Origin: Paractinoplanes brasiliensis
GTDB lineage: Bacteria; Actinomycetota; Actinomycetes; Mycobacteriales; Micromonosporaceae
NCBI RefSeq assembly: GCF_004362215.1
Contig: NZ_SNWR01000002.1
Span: forward strand, 744,001-808,000
Length of the DNA stretch: 64,000 nucleotides
Direction: 5' to 3'
The notes under the pieces were generated by a model. That model was given only the letters and a program-made list of their open reading frames with translations. It ran no database searches and was not told where the DNA came from. Below, in pieces: positions 24,848-33,093 of the stretch. The stretch's first letter is position 1. Every line of letters starts with the position of its first letter. The position numbers were made by a program, and so were the translations under genes.

Positions 24848-25243
24848 ATGACCGGCATGGTGTTCGCGGTCGTCATCGGGCTCGTCGGGGTGTTCGTGCT
24901 CTACCGGGGCGTACGGGAATGGCTGCACCTGCGCCGCCTGCGCACCGAGGGTCGTGCGGCCGCCGGCACTGTGACCGGCCACGAGACCCGGGCCGGCGGC
25001 AGCCGCGCGGTGATCGTCGCCTACACCGACGAGCTGGGCACCCCGCGCCAGTTGACGAGCAACCTGTCGTCCGCGGTCCCGACCATGCCGATCGGCTCGC
25101 CGGTGACCGTCCGCTACCTGGCCGGTGACCCGGCGAGCGCCTTCCTCGACGAGCGCCGCGAGAACGTCCGCAGCGTCCTCTTCTACGTCATCCTGGGCCT
25201 GGGCTTCACCGCGGCCGGTCTGTCCCTGGCGCTCAGGGATTAG
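24848..25243 (+). CDS. DUF3592-type two-helix membrane protein
   Basis: This 131-residue protein has an N-terminal transmembrane helix (VFAVVIGLVGVFVLYRG) and an extracytoplasmic beta domain (AAGTVTGHETR, VIVAYTD, GSPVTVRYLAGDP). A C-terminal helix follows (SVLFYVILGLGFTAAGLSLA). ATG 24857 is an alternative start with a better-spaced GAGG. The function of the family is unknown. It overlaps the convergent NTF2-like gene by 4 bp. Confidence 0.75.
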   Translation: MTGMVFAVVIGLVGVFVLYRGVREWLHLRRLRTEGRAAAGTVTGHETRAGGSRAVIVAYTDELGTPRQLTSNLSSAVPTMPIGSPVTVRYLAGDPASAFLDERRENVRSVLFYVILGLGFTAAGLSLALRD

Positions 25244-25587
25244 TCGCGGCGGTGCCAGCGGGTCAGCTTGGCCGGGTTGAGGACGAGCCAGAGCGCGGTG
25301 ATCCCGGTCGGGGAGCAGTCGGCGGCCACAACGGCAAAGGCGGTCCGGCCGTACGAGCGAACCACGACGCCCGGTTCGCCGTTGACGCTCTCGACCGTCA
25401 GCGAGCCACGCCCCAGCAGCCCGGACAGGAGCGCCGCCACCTCCCCTGCGCCGCGCACCGGCGCCGCCGGGACGTCGACCACCCCGCCGCCGTCGCAGAC
25501 AGCGATCACGTCGGCGGCCAGGCATGCCTCGACGGCGGTGACGTCGGAGCGGGAGCACGCGCGGGCAAGCCGGCGAACGGGGTGCAT
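25240..25587 (-). CDS. Stand-alone NTF2/SnoaL-like domain resembling the ECF41 sigma C-terminus
   Basis: This 115-residue protein aligns by eye with the C-terminal extension of ECF41 sigma factors: LARACSRSDVTAVEACLAAD, CDGGGVVDVPA (the DGGG motif), VNGEPGVVV, and the end NPAKLTRW (compare NPxKLxxL). No sigma regions 2 or 4 are present. It lies 17 bp after the NDH-2 gene, two genes from an ECF41 sigma. It could modulate that sigma in trans or be a remnant of a second ECF41. ATG 25587 was chosen, although the frame is open upstream. Confidence 0.65.
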   Translation of the reverse strand: MHPVRRLARACSRSDVTAVEACLAADVIAVCDGGGVVDVPAAPVRGAGEVAALLSGLLGRGSLTVESVNGEPGVVVRSYGRTAFAVVAADCSPTGITALWLVLNPAKLTRWHRRD

Positions 25588-25604
25588 GCCCGTGGGGCCA
25601 AGGG

Positions 25605-26948
25605 TCAGCCGCGCGCACGGGCCGGGGCAGCGGCCGGGGCTGGTTCGCCGCCGGTTTCGAAGGCCCGGCGCGGGTTCTGCACCGAGGCGAGCGAGACGAT
25701 GTCGCGGCCGAAGAACAGCGCGGTCGCCCACACGGCTGCCACCCGCACCTTGCGCTCCCAGGTGGGCACGGCCAGGACGTGGTAGCCGCGGTGCATCAGC
25801 CAGGCCGGGAAACCCTTGATCACGACGCGGCGCCATTGGAAGATGCCACGGCCCAGGCCGAGCGTCGCGACGGTGCCCAGGCTGTGATGCACGTACGGCT
25901 TCGGTTCACGCCCCCGCAGCACGGCGACGATGTTCTTTGCCAGCAGCCGTCCCTGCCGTACGGCGTGCTGCGCGTTCGGCACGGTCGCCGCGCCGGGCCG
26001 GGCGATGGTCAGGTCGGGCACGGAGGCGTCGTCGCCCGCGGCCCACGCGTCCGCCACCGGCGCCGTGTCCGTCCCGATGCGCAGGTCAGCCCGTACGACC
26101 ACCTGGCCGCGCTCGTCGATCGGCAGGTCGGTGTGGTTGTGGACCAGCGGGTTGGCGCCGTTGCCGGCCGTCCACACGATCAGCTCCGAGTCCCACTCCT
26201 CGCCCGTCGACAGCACGACGTGACCGTTCACGGCCGAGCGCAGCTGCGCGTTCAGGTGGACCGTCCCGCCGCGCCGGGTCAGGTGCCGCACCACCCATCG
26301 GCCCGGTTCCTCGGTCACCTCCGGCAGGATGCGGCCGCGCGCCTCGACCAGATGGAAATTGAGCTCCGCCGGCGACAGGGCGGGATACTTGCGTACGAGG
26401 GAATGGGCCAGCGACATGAGCTCGCCGAAACCCTCGACCCCGGAGAAGCCGCCGCCGACGAATGTGAAGGTCAGCAGGCGGCGCCGTTGCGGTGCGGGCA
26501 GGACGGCGGCCTGGTCGAAAGCCGTCAGCAACCGGTCGCGGATGGCCACCGCCTCTTCCACGTGTTTCATCCCGATCGCGCTGTCGGCCACCCCGGGAAC
26601 TGCCAGTTTGCGGGTCACCGCCCCGGCGGTCACGACCAGGACGTCGTACGGAACGGGGAATTCCTCGCCCACGGCGGGCCGGACCGTCACCGTACGGTGC
26701 TCGTGGTCGATTTTTGTGACGCTGCCGTTGACCAGCTCCGTCGTGCGCAGGTGCCGCCGCAACGAAACAGCGGCGTGCCGGGCTTCGACGGAACCGGCCA
26801 CCACCTCGGGCAGGAACGGCTGATAGGTCATGTAGGGGCGGGGGTCGACGACAACGACCCGGGCCTCACCGCGGCGCAGCCGCTTCTCCAGGCCCCACGC
26901 CGTGTAGAAGCCGGCATAGCCCCCGCCCACCACCAGAATTGTTCGCAT
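25605..26948 (-). CDS. ndh: Type II NADH dehydrogenase-like FAD oxidoreductase
   Basis: This 447-residue membrane-associated flavoprotein should pass electrons from NADH to menaquinone without proton pumping. Motifs are the FAD-binding ILVVGGGYAGFYTAWGLEKR, the NAD-binding FTFVGGGFSGVEGFGELMSL, DAWAAGDDASVPD and a C-terminal hydrophobic tail (VWATALFFGRDIVSLAS). It lies directly downstream of an ECF41 sigma factor with a matching promoter in the 51-bp gap, so it is the likely target. NDH-2 homologues in such loci may have specialised redox roles. Confidence 0.88.
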   Translation of the reverse strand: MRTILVVGGGYAGFYTAWGLEKRLRRGEARVVVVDPRPYMTYQPFLPEVVAGSVEARHAAVSLRRHLRTTELVNGSVTKIDHEHRTVTVRPAVGEEFPVPYDVLVVTAGAVTRKLAVPGVADSAIGMKHVEEAVAIRDRLLTAFDQAAVLPAPQRRRLLTFTFVGGGFSGVEGFGELMSLAHSLVRKYPALSPAELNFHLVEARGRILPEVTEEPGRWVVRHLTRRGGTVHLNAQLRSAVNGHVVLSTGEEWDSELIVWTAGNGANPLVHNHTDLPIDERGQVVVRADLRIGTDTAPVADAWAAGDDASVPDLTIARPGAATVPNAQHAVRQGRLLAKNIVAVLRGREPKPYVHHSLGTVATLGLGRGIFQWRRVVIKGFPAWLMHRGYHVLAVPTWERKVRVAAVWATALFFGRDIVSLASVQNPRRAFETGGEPAPAAAPARARG

Positions 26949-26968
26949 TGTGCCCTCCCGATGAGCTG

Positions 26969-26995
26969 GACCGGGTGGGCCTCGGTTCTGTGACA
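26969..26995 (-). promoter_or_regulatory. ECF41-type promoter of the NDH-2 gene
   Basis: On the minus strand TGTCACA (26995-26989), 16 bases, then GGTC (26972-26969) matches the published ECF41 promoter pattern as I remember it (TGTCACA, about 16, CGTC). The -35 is exact and three of four -10 bases match. The -10 lies 20 bases before the start codon. It sits between the sigma gene and ndh, as the ECF41 model predicts. Confidence 0.78.
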
Positions 26996-26999
26996 GCTT

Positions 27000-27869
27000 T
27001 CAGCGGACGGCGGCGATTTTTTCCTGGTTCATCATCCAGAGCAGCCGGTCGATGCCGTCGCCGGAGGCCTCGAGCGCCAGCACGGCCTTGACCTCGTCGC
27101 CGTGCTCCAGCACCGCGGCCGGCCGCCCGTTGAGCACGACGAACCTCGGCTCGACCCCGTCCCACCAGAACGGCGAGAACGCGGCGATGAACTTGGCGAC
27201 CCTTTCCGCGCCGACGACGATCCGGCGGGCCGCGTGCTTGGCGCCGTTGCCGTCGGTGATGCTGGCGACGTCGGCGGCGAACAGTTTCTCCAGCCCGGCC
27301 AGATCCCCGGACCGGGCCGCCGTGATGAAAGTGGTCAGCAATTCCCGCTGCGCCGACGGCGACACCGGCGCTTTGCGTTGCCCGGCCACGTGTTTGCGGG
27401 CGCGGGACACCCACTGCCGGACGGCGGGCTCGTTGCTCCGCAGAATGTCGGCGATCTGCCCGTACGGGTAGTCGAAGGCCTCCCGCAGCACGTAGGCGGC
27501 CCGTTCGGTGGGTGTCAGCTTCTCCAGGAGCATGAGGACGGCGAATTCGAGCGCGTTGCCGGTTTCCGCGCCCAGATAAGGGTCGGCGCTGGTGTCGACG
27601 GGTTCGGGCAGCCACGGACCGATGTACGTCTCCCGGCGTACCCGGGCCGACTGCAGGTTGTTGATGGCGAGGCGGGTCGTGGTGGTCGCCAGGAAAGCGC
27701 CGGGATTCTCCACGGTGTCACGGTCGTACGCCTGCCAGCGCAGCCACACGTCCTGCACGAGGTCCTCGGCCTCGGTGGCGCTGCCGAGCATGCGATAGGC
27801 GATCCCGAAAAGGCGCGGCCGCACCTCCGTGAAGACCCGCGCAGCCTCGTTCAGATCGCCCAGACCCAT
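27000..27869 (-). CDS. ECF41-family sigma factor with C-terminal NTF2-like domain
   Basis: This 289-residue protein has sigma region 2 (FGIAYRMLGSATEAEDLVQD), the ECF41 linker motif WLPEP after region 2, and region 4 (LTPTERAAYVLREAFDYPYG onward). A fused SnoaL/NTF2-like domain carries a variant DGNGAK motif instead of DGGGK. In this family the extension both activates and restrains the sigma. ATG 27869 follows GGGAGGGGG; ATG 27896 would add nine residues. The operon downstream is ndh and a stand-alone copy of the same kind of domain. Confidence 0.9.
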   Translation of the reverse strand: MGLGDLNEAARVFTEVRPRLFGIAYRMLGSATEAEDLVQDVWLRWQAYDRDTVENPGAFLATTTTRLAINNLQSARVRRETYIGPWLPEPVDTSADPYLGAETGNALEFAVLMLLEKLTPTERAAYVLREAFDYPYGQIADILRSNEPAVRQWVSRARKHVAGQRKAPVSPSAQRELLTTFITAARSGDLAGLEKLFAADVASITDGNGAKHAARRIVVGAERVAKFIAAFSPFWWDGVEPRFVVLNGRPAAVLEHGDEVKAVLALEASGDGIDRLLWMMNQEKIAAVR

Positions 27870-28081
27870 GATGCCCGCCCCCTCCCGGCCACTCATCCTG
27901 ACACGCGAGCAGCGGAAAGCCAGTGACGAGCGCCTCTGTCACGGGCCGGCGCGAGATCGGTGCGCGAAGTGGCCGGCGGGTCGCACGCGCTGAGCGTCTC
28001 GCAGCCCCCGGCCGTGGCCGTGGCCGATCCTGGACGCCGTTGCCGCTGCCTGAACCGGGCGCGGCGGGTAGGGTCGCCGGG

Positions 28082-29266
28082 ATGAGCAGCTGGGTCGGCC
28101 ACGCCGTCTGGTGGCACGTGTATCCGCTCGGCTTCGGGCGCCTCGACAAGATCGCCGGGTGGTTGGACTACGAGGTCGAGCTGGGGGCCAACGGCCTGCA
28201 GCTCGGCCCCCTCTTCGCGTCCGAGACGCACGGCTACGACACGATCGACCACTTCCGGGTCGACCCGCGGCTCGGCGACGACGCGGACTTCGACGCCTTG
28301 ATCGCGGCGGCCCGGCAACGCGGCGTACGGGTGTTGCTGGACGGTGTGTTCAACCACGTCGGGCGCGGATTCCAGGCGCCGGCGCACTGGTTCACCGGCG
28401 GCAGCTTCGAGGGCCACGACAGCCTGCGCGAGCTCGACCACACGCAACCCGAGGTCCTTGACCACGTCGTACGGGTGATGGACCACTGGCTTTCGCGCGG
28501 GGCTGACGGCTGGCGGCTCGACGCGGCGTACGCGGTCGATCCGAAGTTCTGGAAGGCCGCGCTCGACCGGGTGCGCCCGCTGCACCCCGACGCCTGGTTC
28601 GTCGGCGAGGTCATCCACGGCGACTACGCGGCGGTCCTGCGCGACTCGGGGCTCGACGCGATCACCCAGTACGAGTTGTGGAAGGCGATCTGGAGCAGCC
28701 TCAACGACGGCAACTTCTATGAGCTGGCGCACGCGCTGCAACGGCACGGTGAGCTGCTGCCGGCCGGGCTGCCGATGACGTTCCTCGGCAACCACGACGT
28801 CACCCGGATCGCCAGCAAGCTCGACGACCCGCGGCACCTCGGCCACGCGGTCGCGATCCTGTGCACGGTGGCGGGGGTGCCGAGCATCTACTACGGCGAC
28901 GAGCAGGCTTTCCGCGGCGTCAAGGAGGAACGCGAGGGCGGCGACGACGAGATCCGCCCCGCCTTCCCCGGCTCGCCGTCCGAGCTGTCCCCGCTCGGGT
29001 GGCCGACCTATCGCCTGCACGAGAGGCTGATCGGGTTACGGCGCAGGCACCCCGAGATCACGTACGCGGTGACGACCGCGACCCACCTCACCAACACTGC
29101 CGCCGCCTTCACGTCGGGGCCGGTCACGCTGCTGCTCAACGTGGCGGACAGCGACTACCGCTTCCCGGACGTGCCGCCGGAGGCGCAGGTGCTCGAGTCG
29201 TCGTCGCCCGTCTCCGGCGACCCCGCTGTCGTTCCGGCTCATGGATGGTCGGTGGTGACGCGCTGA
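28082..29266 (+). CDS. GH13 alpha-amylase-family enzyme
   Basis: This 394-residue cytoplasmic (no signal peptide) TIM-barrel has the GH13 regions in order: DGVFNHVG, GWRLDAAY (nucleophile Asp), VGEVIHGD (acid/base Glu) and FLGNHDVTR (third carboxylate). YYGDEQAFRG follows. The short length suggests activity on small alpha-glucosides or a trehalose/maltose-related substrate rather than starch. It is divergent from the ECF41 operon. Confidence 0.92.
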   Translation: MSSWVGHAVWWHVYPLGFGRLDKIAGWLDYEVELGANGLQLGPLFASETHGYDTIDHFRVDPRLGDDADFDALIAAARQRGVRVLLDGVFNHVGRGFQAPAHWFTGGSFEGHDSLRELDHTQPEVLDHVVRVMDHWLSRGADGWRLDAAYAVDPKFWKAALDRVRPLHPDAWFVGEVIHGDYAAVLRDSGLDAITQYELWKAIWSSLNDGNFYELAHALQRHGELLPAGLPMTFLGNHDVTRIASKLDDPRHLGHAVAILCTVAGVPSIYYGDEQAFRGVKEEREGGDDEIRPAFPGSPSELSPLGWPTYRLHERLIGLRRRHPEITYAVTTATHLTNTAAAFTSGPVTLLLNVADSDYRFPDVPPEAQVLESSSPVSGDPAVVPAHGWSVVTR

Positions 29267-29329
29267 ATCCGTCGGGCCGAGGTTTCGTCACGCCCGGACC
29301 ATCGAAGAACCGGCCCCTGTTCGTGCTCG

Positions 29330-30199
29330 TCAGACCTGCTGGGCCGCGGCCTCGTCGGTCGCGGCCCACGAGGCCAGCAGCGTCAGATTGCTCGCCGTCG
29401 CGGAACCCGGCTCGGCCGAGAAGATGGTGAGGGTCAGTTCAGGGTCGGCGCGCAGATCCATGCTCTCGTACGCCAGCTCCAGTTCCCCCACCACGTGATG
29501 CCGGAAGTGCTTGACCCCCGTCCCGTGAATGCGGACGTTGTGGGCCGCCCAGCGCCGCCGGAAGTCGTCGCTGCGGGTGGACAGCTCGCCGACCAGATCG
29601 TGCAGGCCCTTGTTGTGCGGGTCCTTGCCGGCCGCCGTCCGCAGGTTGGCCACCAGCATGTCGGCCGCCAGGTTCCAGTCGGGATAGAACCGGTGCGCCG
29701 CGTTGTCGAGGAACGTGAACCGCCCCAGGTTCGGGACGCCGCCCGCCCCGGCGAAGGCGTCGGCGTACATGGCCCGGCCCAGCAGGTTCGCCGCCACCAG
29801 GTCCTGCTGCAGGTTGCCCACGATCGCGGGGCTGGTGATCGCGTCGAGCGACCACCGCAGGCTGGGCCGCACCGCCGACGGTTTCGGACGCCGGCTTGGA
29901 CGCAGCAGCGCCGCGCTGCCGTTGGCCGCGTGTGCCAGCCGGACGAGATGGGCCCTTTCCGCCTCGTCGAGCTGCAACGCCCGCGCTATCGCATCGAGCA
30001 CGCCCGACGACACCCCGGCCAGCGAACCGCGTTCCAGCTTCGCGTAGTACTCCACGCTCATCCCGGCCAGCGCGGCCACCTCACTGCGCCGCAGCCCCGG
30101 CACGCGCCGCTGCCCGGTCACCGGCAGCCCCGCCCGCTCCGGTGTGATCTTCGCCCGGCGGGTGGTGAGAAAATCGCGTACCTCGGCTCGGTTGTCCAC
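29330..30199 (-). CDS. XRE-family regulator with MmyB-like ligand domain
   Basis: This 289-residue protein has an N-terminal XRE helix-turn-helix (DFLTTRRAKITPERAGLP, then VPGLRRSEVAALAGMSVEYY, KLERG). The C-terminal MmyB-like domain (LDAITSPAIVGNLQQDLVAA onward) is thought to bind small ligands. GTG 30199 follows a GGGGGC ribosome site. It is divergent from an alcohol dehydrogenase, a common pair in actinomycetes, and a palindrome lies between them. Confidence 0.9.
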   Translation of the reverse strand: MDNRAEVRDFLTTRRAKITPERAGLPVTGQRRVPGLRRSEVAALAGMSVEYYAKLERGSLAGVSSGVLDAIARALQLDEAERAHLVRLAHAANGSAALLRPSRRPKPSAVRPSLRWSLDAITSPAIVGNLQQDLVAANLLGRAMYADAFAGAGGVPNLGRFTFLDNAAHRFYPDWNLAADMLVANLRTAAGKDPHNKGLHDLVGELSTRSDDFRRRWAAHNVRIHGTGVKHFRHHVVGELELAYESMDLRADPELTLTIFSAEPGSATASNLTLLASWAATDEAAAQQV

Positions 30200-30235
30200 G
30201 CCCCCGACGGTACGACGCGGCGGCCGCGGCTGAGA

Positions 30236-30250
30236 TGTACTACCAGTACA
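30236..30250. promoter_or_regulatory. Candidate operator between the XRE regulator and dehydrogenase
   Basis: TGTACT-ACC-AGTACA is a perfect 6+6 inverted repeat in the 135-bp divergent gap, 37 bp upstream of the regulator start. It is a likely autoregulatory and ADH operator. Confidence 0.55.
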
Positions 30251-30334
30251 CCCATCGGCGGTGACTTCCCCGGGCCCCGGGGAAGGGAGTGTGCTTGGCA
30301 CTGCCGTCACCACCGGACCAACGGAGAGACACAC

Positions 30335-31381
30335 ATGTTCAGCGTCAACGCCATTGCCGCGACCTCGGCCACCGAGCCGCTGGCGCGCACCACGATCGAG
30401 CGCCGCGAGGTGGGCCCTCGCGACGTGCTCATCGAGATCCGGTACGCGGGGATCTGCCACTCCGACATCCACACCGTGCGCGGCGAGTGGGGCGAGGTGG
30501 CGTACCCGCTGACCGTCGGGCACGAGATCGTCGGCGAGGTCACCGAGGTGGGCGCCGAGGTCACCAAGCACGCCGTGGGCGACCGGGTCGGCGTCGGCTG
30601 CATGGTCAACTCGTGCCGGGAGTGCGACAACTGCCGCGCCGGGCAGGAGCAGTACTGCCTCGACGGCGCCACGGGCACCTACGCCGCCGTCGACCGGGAC
30701 GGCACGATCACCCAGGGCGGGTACTCGACGCACGTCGTCGTCGACCAGGACTTCGTGCTGCGGGTGCCGGAGAGCATCCCGTACGAGGCTGCTGCGCCCC
30801 TGCTGTGCGCGGGCATCACCACCTATTCGCCGCTCGCGCACTGGAACGCCGGGCCGGGCAAGAAGGTCGCGGTTGTCGGCATGGGCGGGCTCGGGCACAT
30901 GGCGGTCAAGATCGCCGTGGCCATGGGCGCCGACGTGACCGTGCTGTCGCAGACCCTCGGCAAGAAGGACGACGGCCTCGCGTTCGGGGCGTCGGACTAC
31001 TACGCCACCGGCGACCCGGCGACGTTCGAAGCCCTGCGCAACAGCTTCGACCTGATCATCAACACGGTCAGCGTCCCCATCGACATGGCCGCCTACCTGG
31101 GGCTGCTGCGCCTCGACGGCACCCTGGTCAGTGTGGGCGCCCCGCCCGAGCCGCTCGCGGTGCCGGTGTTCTCGCTGTTCAACAACCGCCGCAGCTTCGC
31201 CGGCTCCAGCATCGGCGGCATCGGCGAGACCCAGGAGATGCTCGACTTCTGCGCCGAGCGCGGCATCGTCCCGCAGGTCGAGCTGATCGGGGCCGACGAG
31301 GTGAACGACGCCTACGAGCGGGTCCTGAAGTCCGACGTCCGCTACCGCTTCGTCATCGACGTCGCCACCCTGCGGCGCTGA
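30335..31381 (+). CDS. Zinc-dependent NAD(P) alcohol dehydrogenase (CAD/YahK type)
   Basis: This 348-residue MDR protein has catalytic zinc residues Cys and His-Glu in GICHSDIH and GHEIVGEV. The structural zinc cluster is SCRECDNCRAGQEQYC and the nucleotide-binding motif is GMGGLGHMAVKIA. CAD/YahK-type members reduce aldehydes with NADPH, for example aromatic or aliphatic aldehydes. The divergent XRE regulator probably controls it in response to such compounds. Confidence 0.93.
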   Translation: MFSVNAIAATSATEPLARTTIERREVGPRDVLIEIRYAGICHSDIHTVRGEWGEVAYPLTVGHEIVGEVTEVGAEVTKHAVGDRVGVGCMVNSCRECDNCRAGQEQYCLDGATGTYAAVDRDGTITQGGYSTHVVVDQDFVLRVPESIPYEAAAPLLCAGITTYSPLAHWNAGPGKKVAVVGMGGLGHMAVKIAVAMGADVTVLSQTLGKKDDGLAFGASDYYATGDPATFEALRNSFDLIINTVSVPIDMAAYLGLLRLDGTLVSVGAPPEPLAVPVFSLFNNRRSFAGSSIGGIGETQEMLDFCAERGIVPQVELIGADEVNDAYERVLKSDVRYRFVIDVATLRR

Positions 31382-31384
31382 CGG

Positions 31385-33091
31385 TCAGAGCGGAGCGCCG
31401 CCCAGCTGGTCGAAGATCTGCTGCACGATCGCCCGGATGTGCTCCTCGTCGCTCTTGCCCTTCTGGGACTCGAGCGGCGTGGGGCAGTCCGGGCGCTCGG
31501 TCACGCAATAGACCCAGTGCCGCTCGTCGTGGCCGATCTGGGCGGGCCGGTTCCCGGGCCTGCGGCAGTCCGAGGCCACCGTGCTGTAGACGCGGTCGAC
31601 CGTGCACAGCGGCTTGTCGCCGACCAGCACGAAGAACACCTGGACGCCGTTGGCCCGGTAGCGCCGGATGCTCTCGGCGGCGCTTCTCTGCTCCTCTGCG
31701 GTGCCGGCCCCCGCCTGCTCGCCGTCGGTGATCACGATGACGGCCTGCTTGCGGGGGTTGTCGGCGTTGACGCCGACCTCGTCCCGGACGAGGTCGGCGG
31801 TCTCGCGGACGGCCTGGATCACCGGGCTGGAACCGCCCAGGTTCGCCACCTCGGGGACGGCCAGCTTCTTCGGGTCGGAGAAACCGGGGGCCGACAGGGG
31901 GCCGAACACCGCGCCGCGTCCGGCCGGGAAACCGTAGAACGCCACCCGGTCGGTCTCGGTCAGGCTGTCCAGCGCCACCGAGATCGCCTCGGTGATCTCG
32001 GCCTTGTGGGGCTCGGTCGAGCCCGACTGGTCGATCGTGATGGCCAGGCTGATCCGTTTGCGCAGGGTCTCGCGCCAGCGCTCCAGGACCGCCGCGACGA
32101 CCTTGCCGTCACGCGCGGTCAGTGGATGCTCCGTGCCGGTGGGGTCGAAACCGGCCCGGTCGAACTGCTTCTGCCACCCGTCGCTGACCAGCGTCCGGTG
32201 CAGGGCGGTGGCCAGCCGTTTCCGGCGGTCGTCGAGGCCGGGCCGGATCAGGAACGGGTGGTCGAGGGTCGGATCGGGACCGGCCAGGTCCACGCCTCGG
32301 TAGTGCTGAGCGAGATGCGGGAAGCCCTTGTAGACGGCCTCCTCGACGATCATCGCGGTGGGCAGCGTGGCGGTGTCGACCGGTGGCTGGAACGAGCTCA
32401 GGAACTCGACGATCTCGCCCGGGTAGGAGGCGACCGACCTTTCCAGCGGCGCGGCGTAGGTGTCGAGCTTCCCGGCCCGTACGTCGTCGGCCGAGATGCC
32501 GCTGCCGCCGCCCGCCGCCGCCTCGAAGGCCAGGATCGTGGTCATCGCGCCGGAGGTCGAGTTGAGCGCGTTCTCCTTGACCAGGTCGAGCTCGCCGGCT
32601 CGGGCCCGCTCGGCCAGGGCCTTCCAGCCGACCGAGCTCGCGCTGCCCAGGGAGGTCGCCAGCGGGGTGCCGGACTTGACGTACAGCCGCATCCGGCTCG
32701 TCGTGACCGAGCCCAGGCTGTCGTCGTAGCGGCCGTCGTGCTCGTTGAGAAGCTCGTTCCAGAACGAGTGTGTGGGCAGCCAGACGTCCGGCAGCCGGCT
32801 GTTGTTGTCGTGGTTGAGGGCGTCGGCGATCTCTTGTTGCGCGAAGCCGGAGCTTTTCGGCACCACTTCGACGCACCCGTACTCCTCGGCGGCTCGCTGC
32901 AGCACTCCGAGTTCGGCCGTCGTGTCGGCGCGGGCCTTCCCCGGCTCGGTCGACGACCAGACCGTGATCGACGTGCCGTGGCACCTGTCTCCCGAGGGCA
33001 ACGCCACCTGGCCCACGCCGTAGACCACGATCAGGGCGATCAGGCCGCCGACCAGGTCGGCCAGCACGCGGCCACCACGGCTCGGATCCAT
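31385..33091 (-). CDS. Membrane-anchored substrate-binding plus von Willebrand A domain protein
   Basis: This 568-residue protein has one N-terminal transmembrane helix (VLADLVGGLIALIVVYGVG, about 8-27). A periplasmic-binding-like region comes next (about 35-330; ITVWSSTEPGKA, LPDVWLPTHSFW, SGAMTTILAFEAA). A VWA domain follows at about 370-560 with the MIDAS motif DQSGS, Thr in LTETDRV and ITDGEQAG. It would sense or assemble outside the membrane in a metal-dependent way. ATG 33091 has GAGG five bases upstream, and GTG 33097 would overlap the upstream stop. The function of this pairing is unknown. Confidence 0.8.
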   Translation of the reverse strand: MDPSRGGRVLADLVGGLIALIVVYGVGQVALPSGDRCHGTSITVWSSTEPGKARADTTAELGVLQRAAEEYGCVEVVPKSSGFAQQEIADALNHDNNSRLPDVWLPTHSFWNELLNEHDGRYDDSLGSVTTSRMRLYVKSGTPLATSLGSASSVGWKALAERARAGELDLVKENALNSTSGAMTTILAFEAAAGGGSGISADDVRAGKLDTYAAPLERSVASYPGEIVEFLSSFQPPVDTATLPTAMIVEEAVYKGFPHLAQHYRGVDLAGPDPTLDHPFLIRPGLDDRRKRLATALHRTLVSDGWQKQFDRAGFDPTGTEHPLTARDGKVVAAVLERWRETLRKRISLAITIDQSGSTEPHKAEITEAISVALDSLTETDRVAFYGFPAGRGAVFGPLSAPGFSDPKKLAVPEVANLGGSSPVIQAVRETADLVRDEVGVNADNPRKQAVIVITDGEQAGAGTAEEQRSAAESIRRYRANGVQVFFVLVGDKPLCTVDRVYSTVASDCRRPGNRPAQIGHDERHWVYCVTERPDCPTPLESQKGKSDEEHIRAIVQQIFDQLGGAPL

Positions 33092-33093
33092 CG

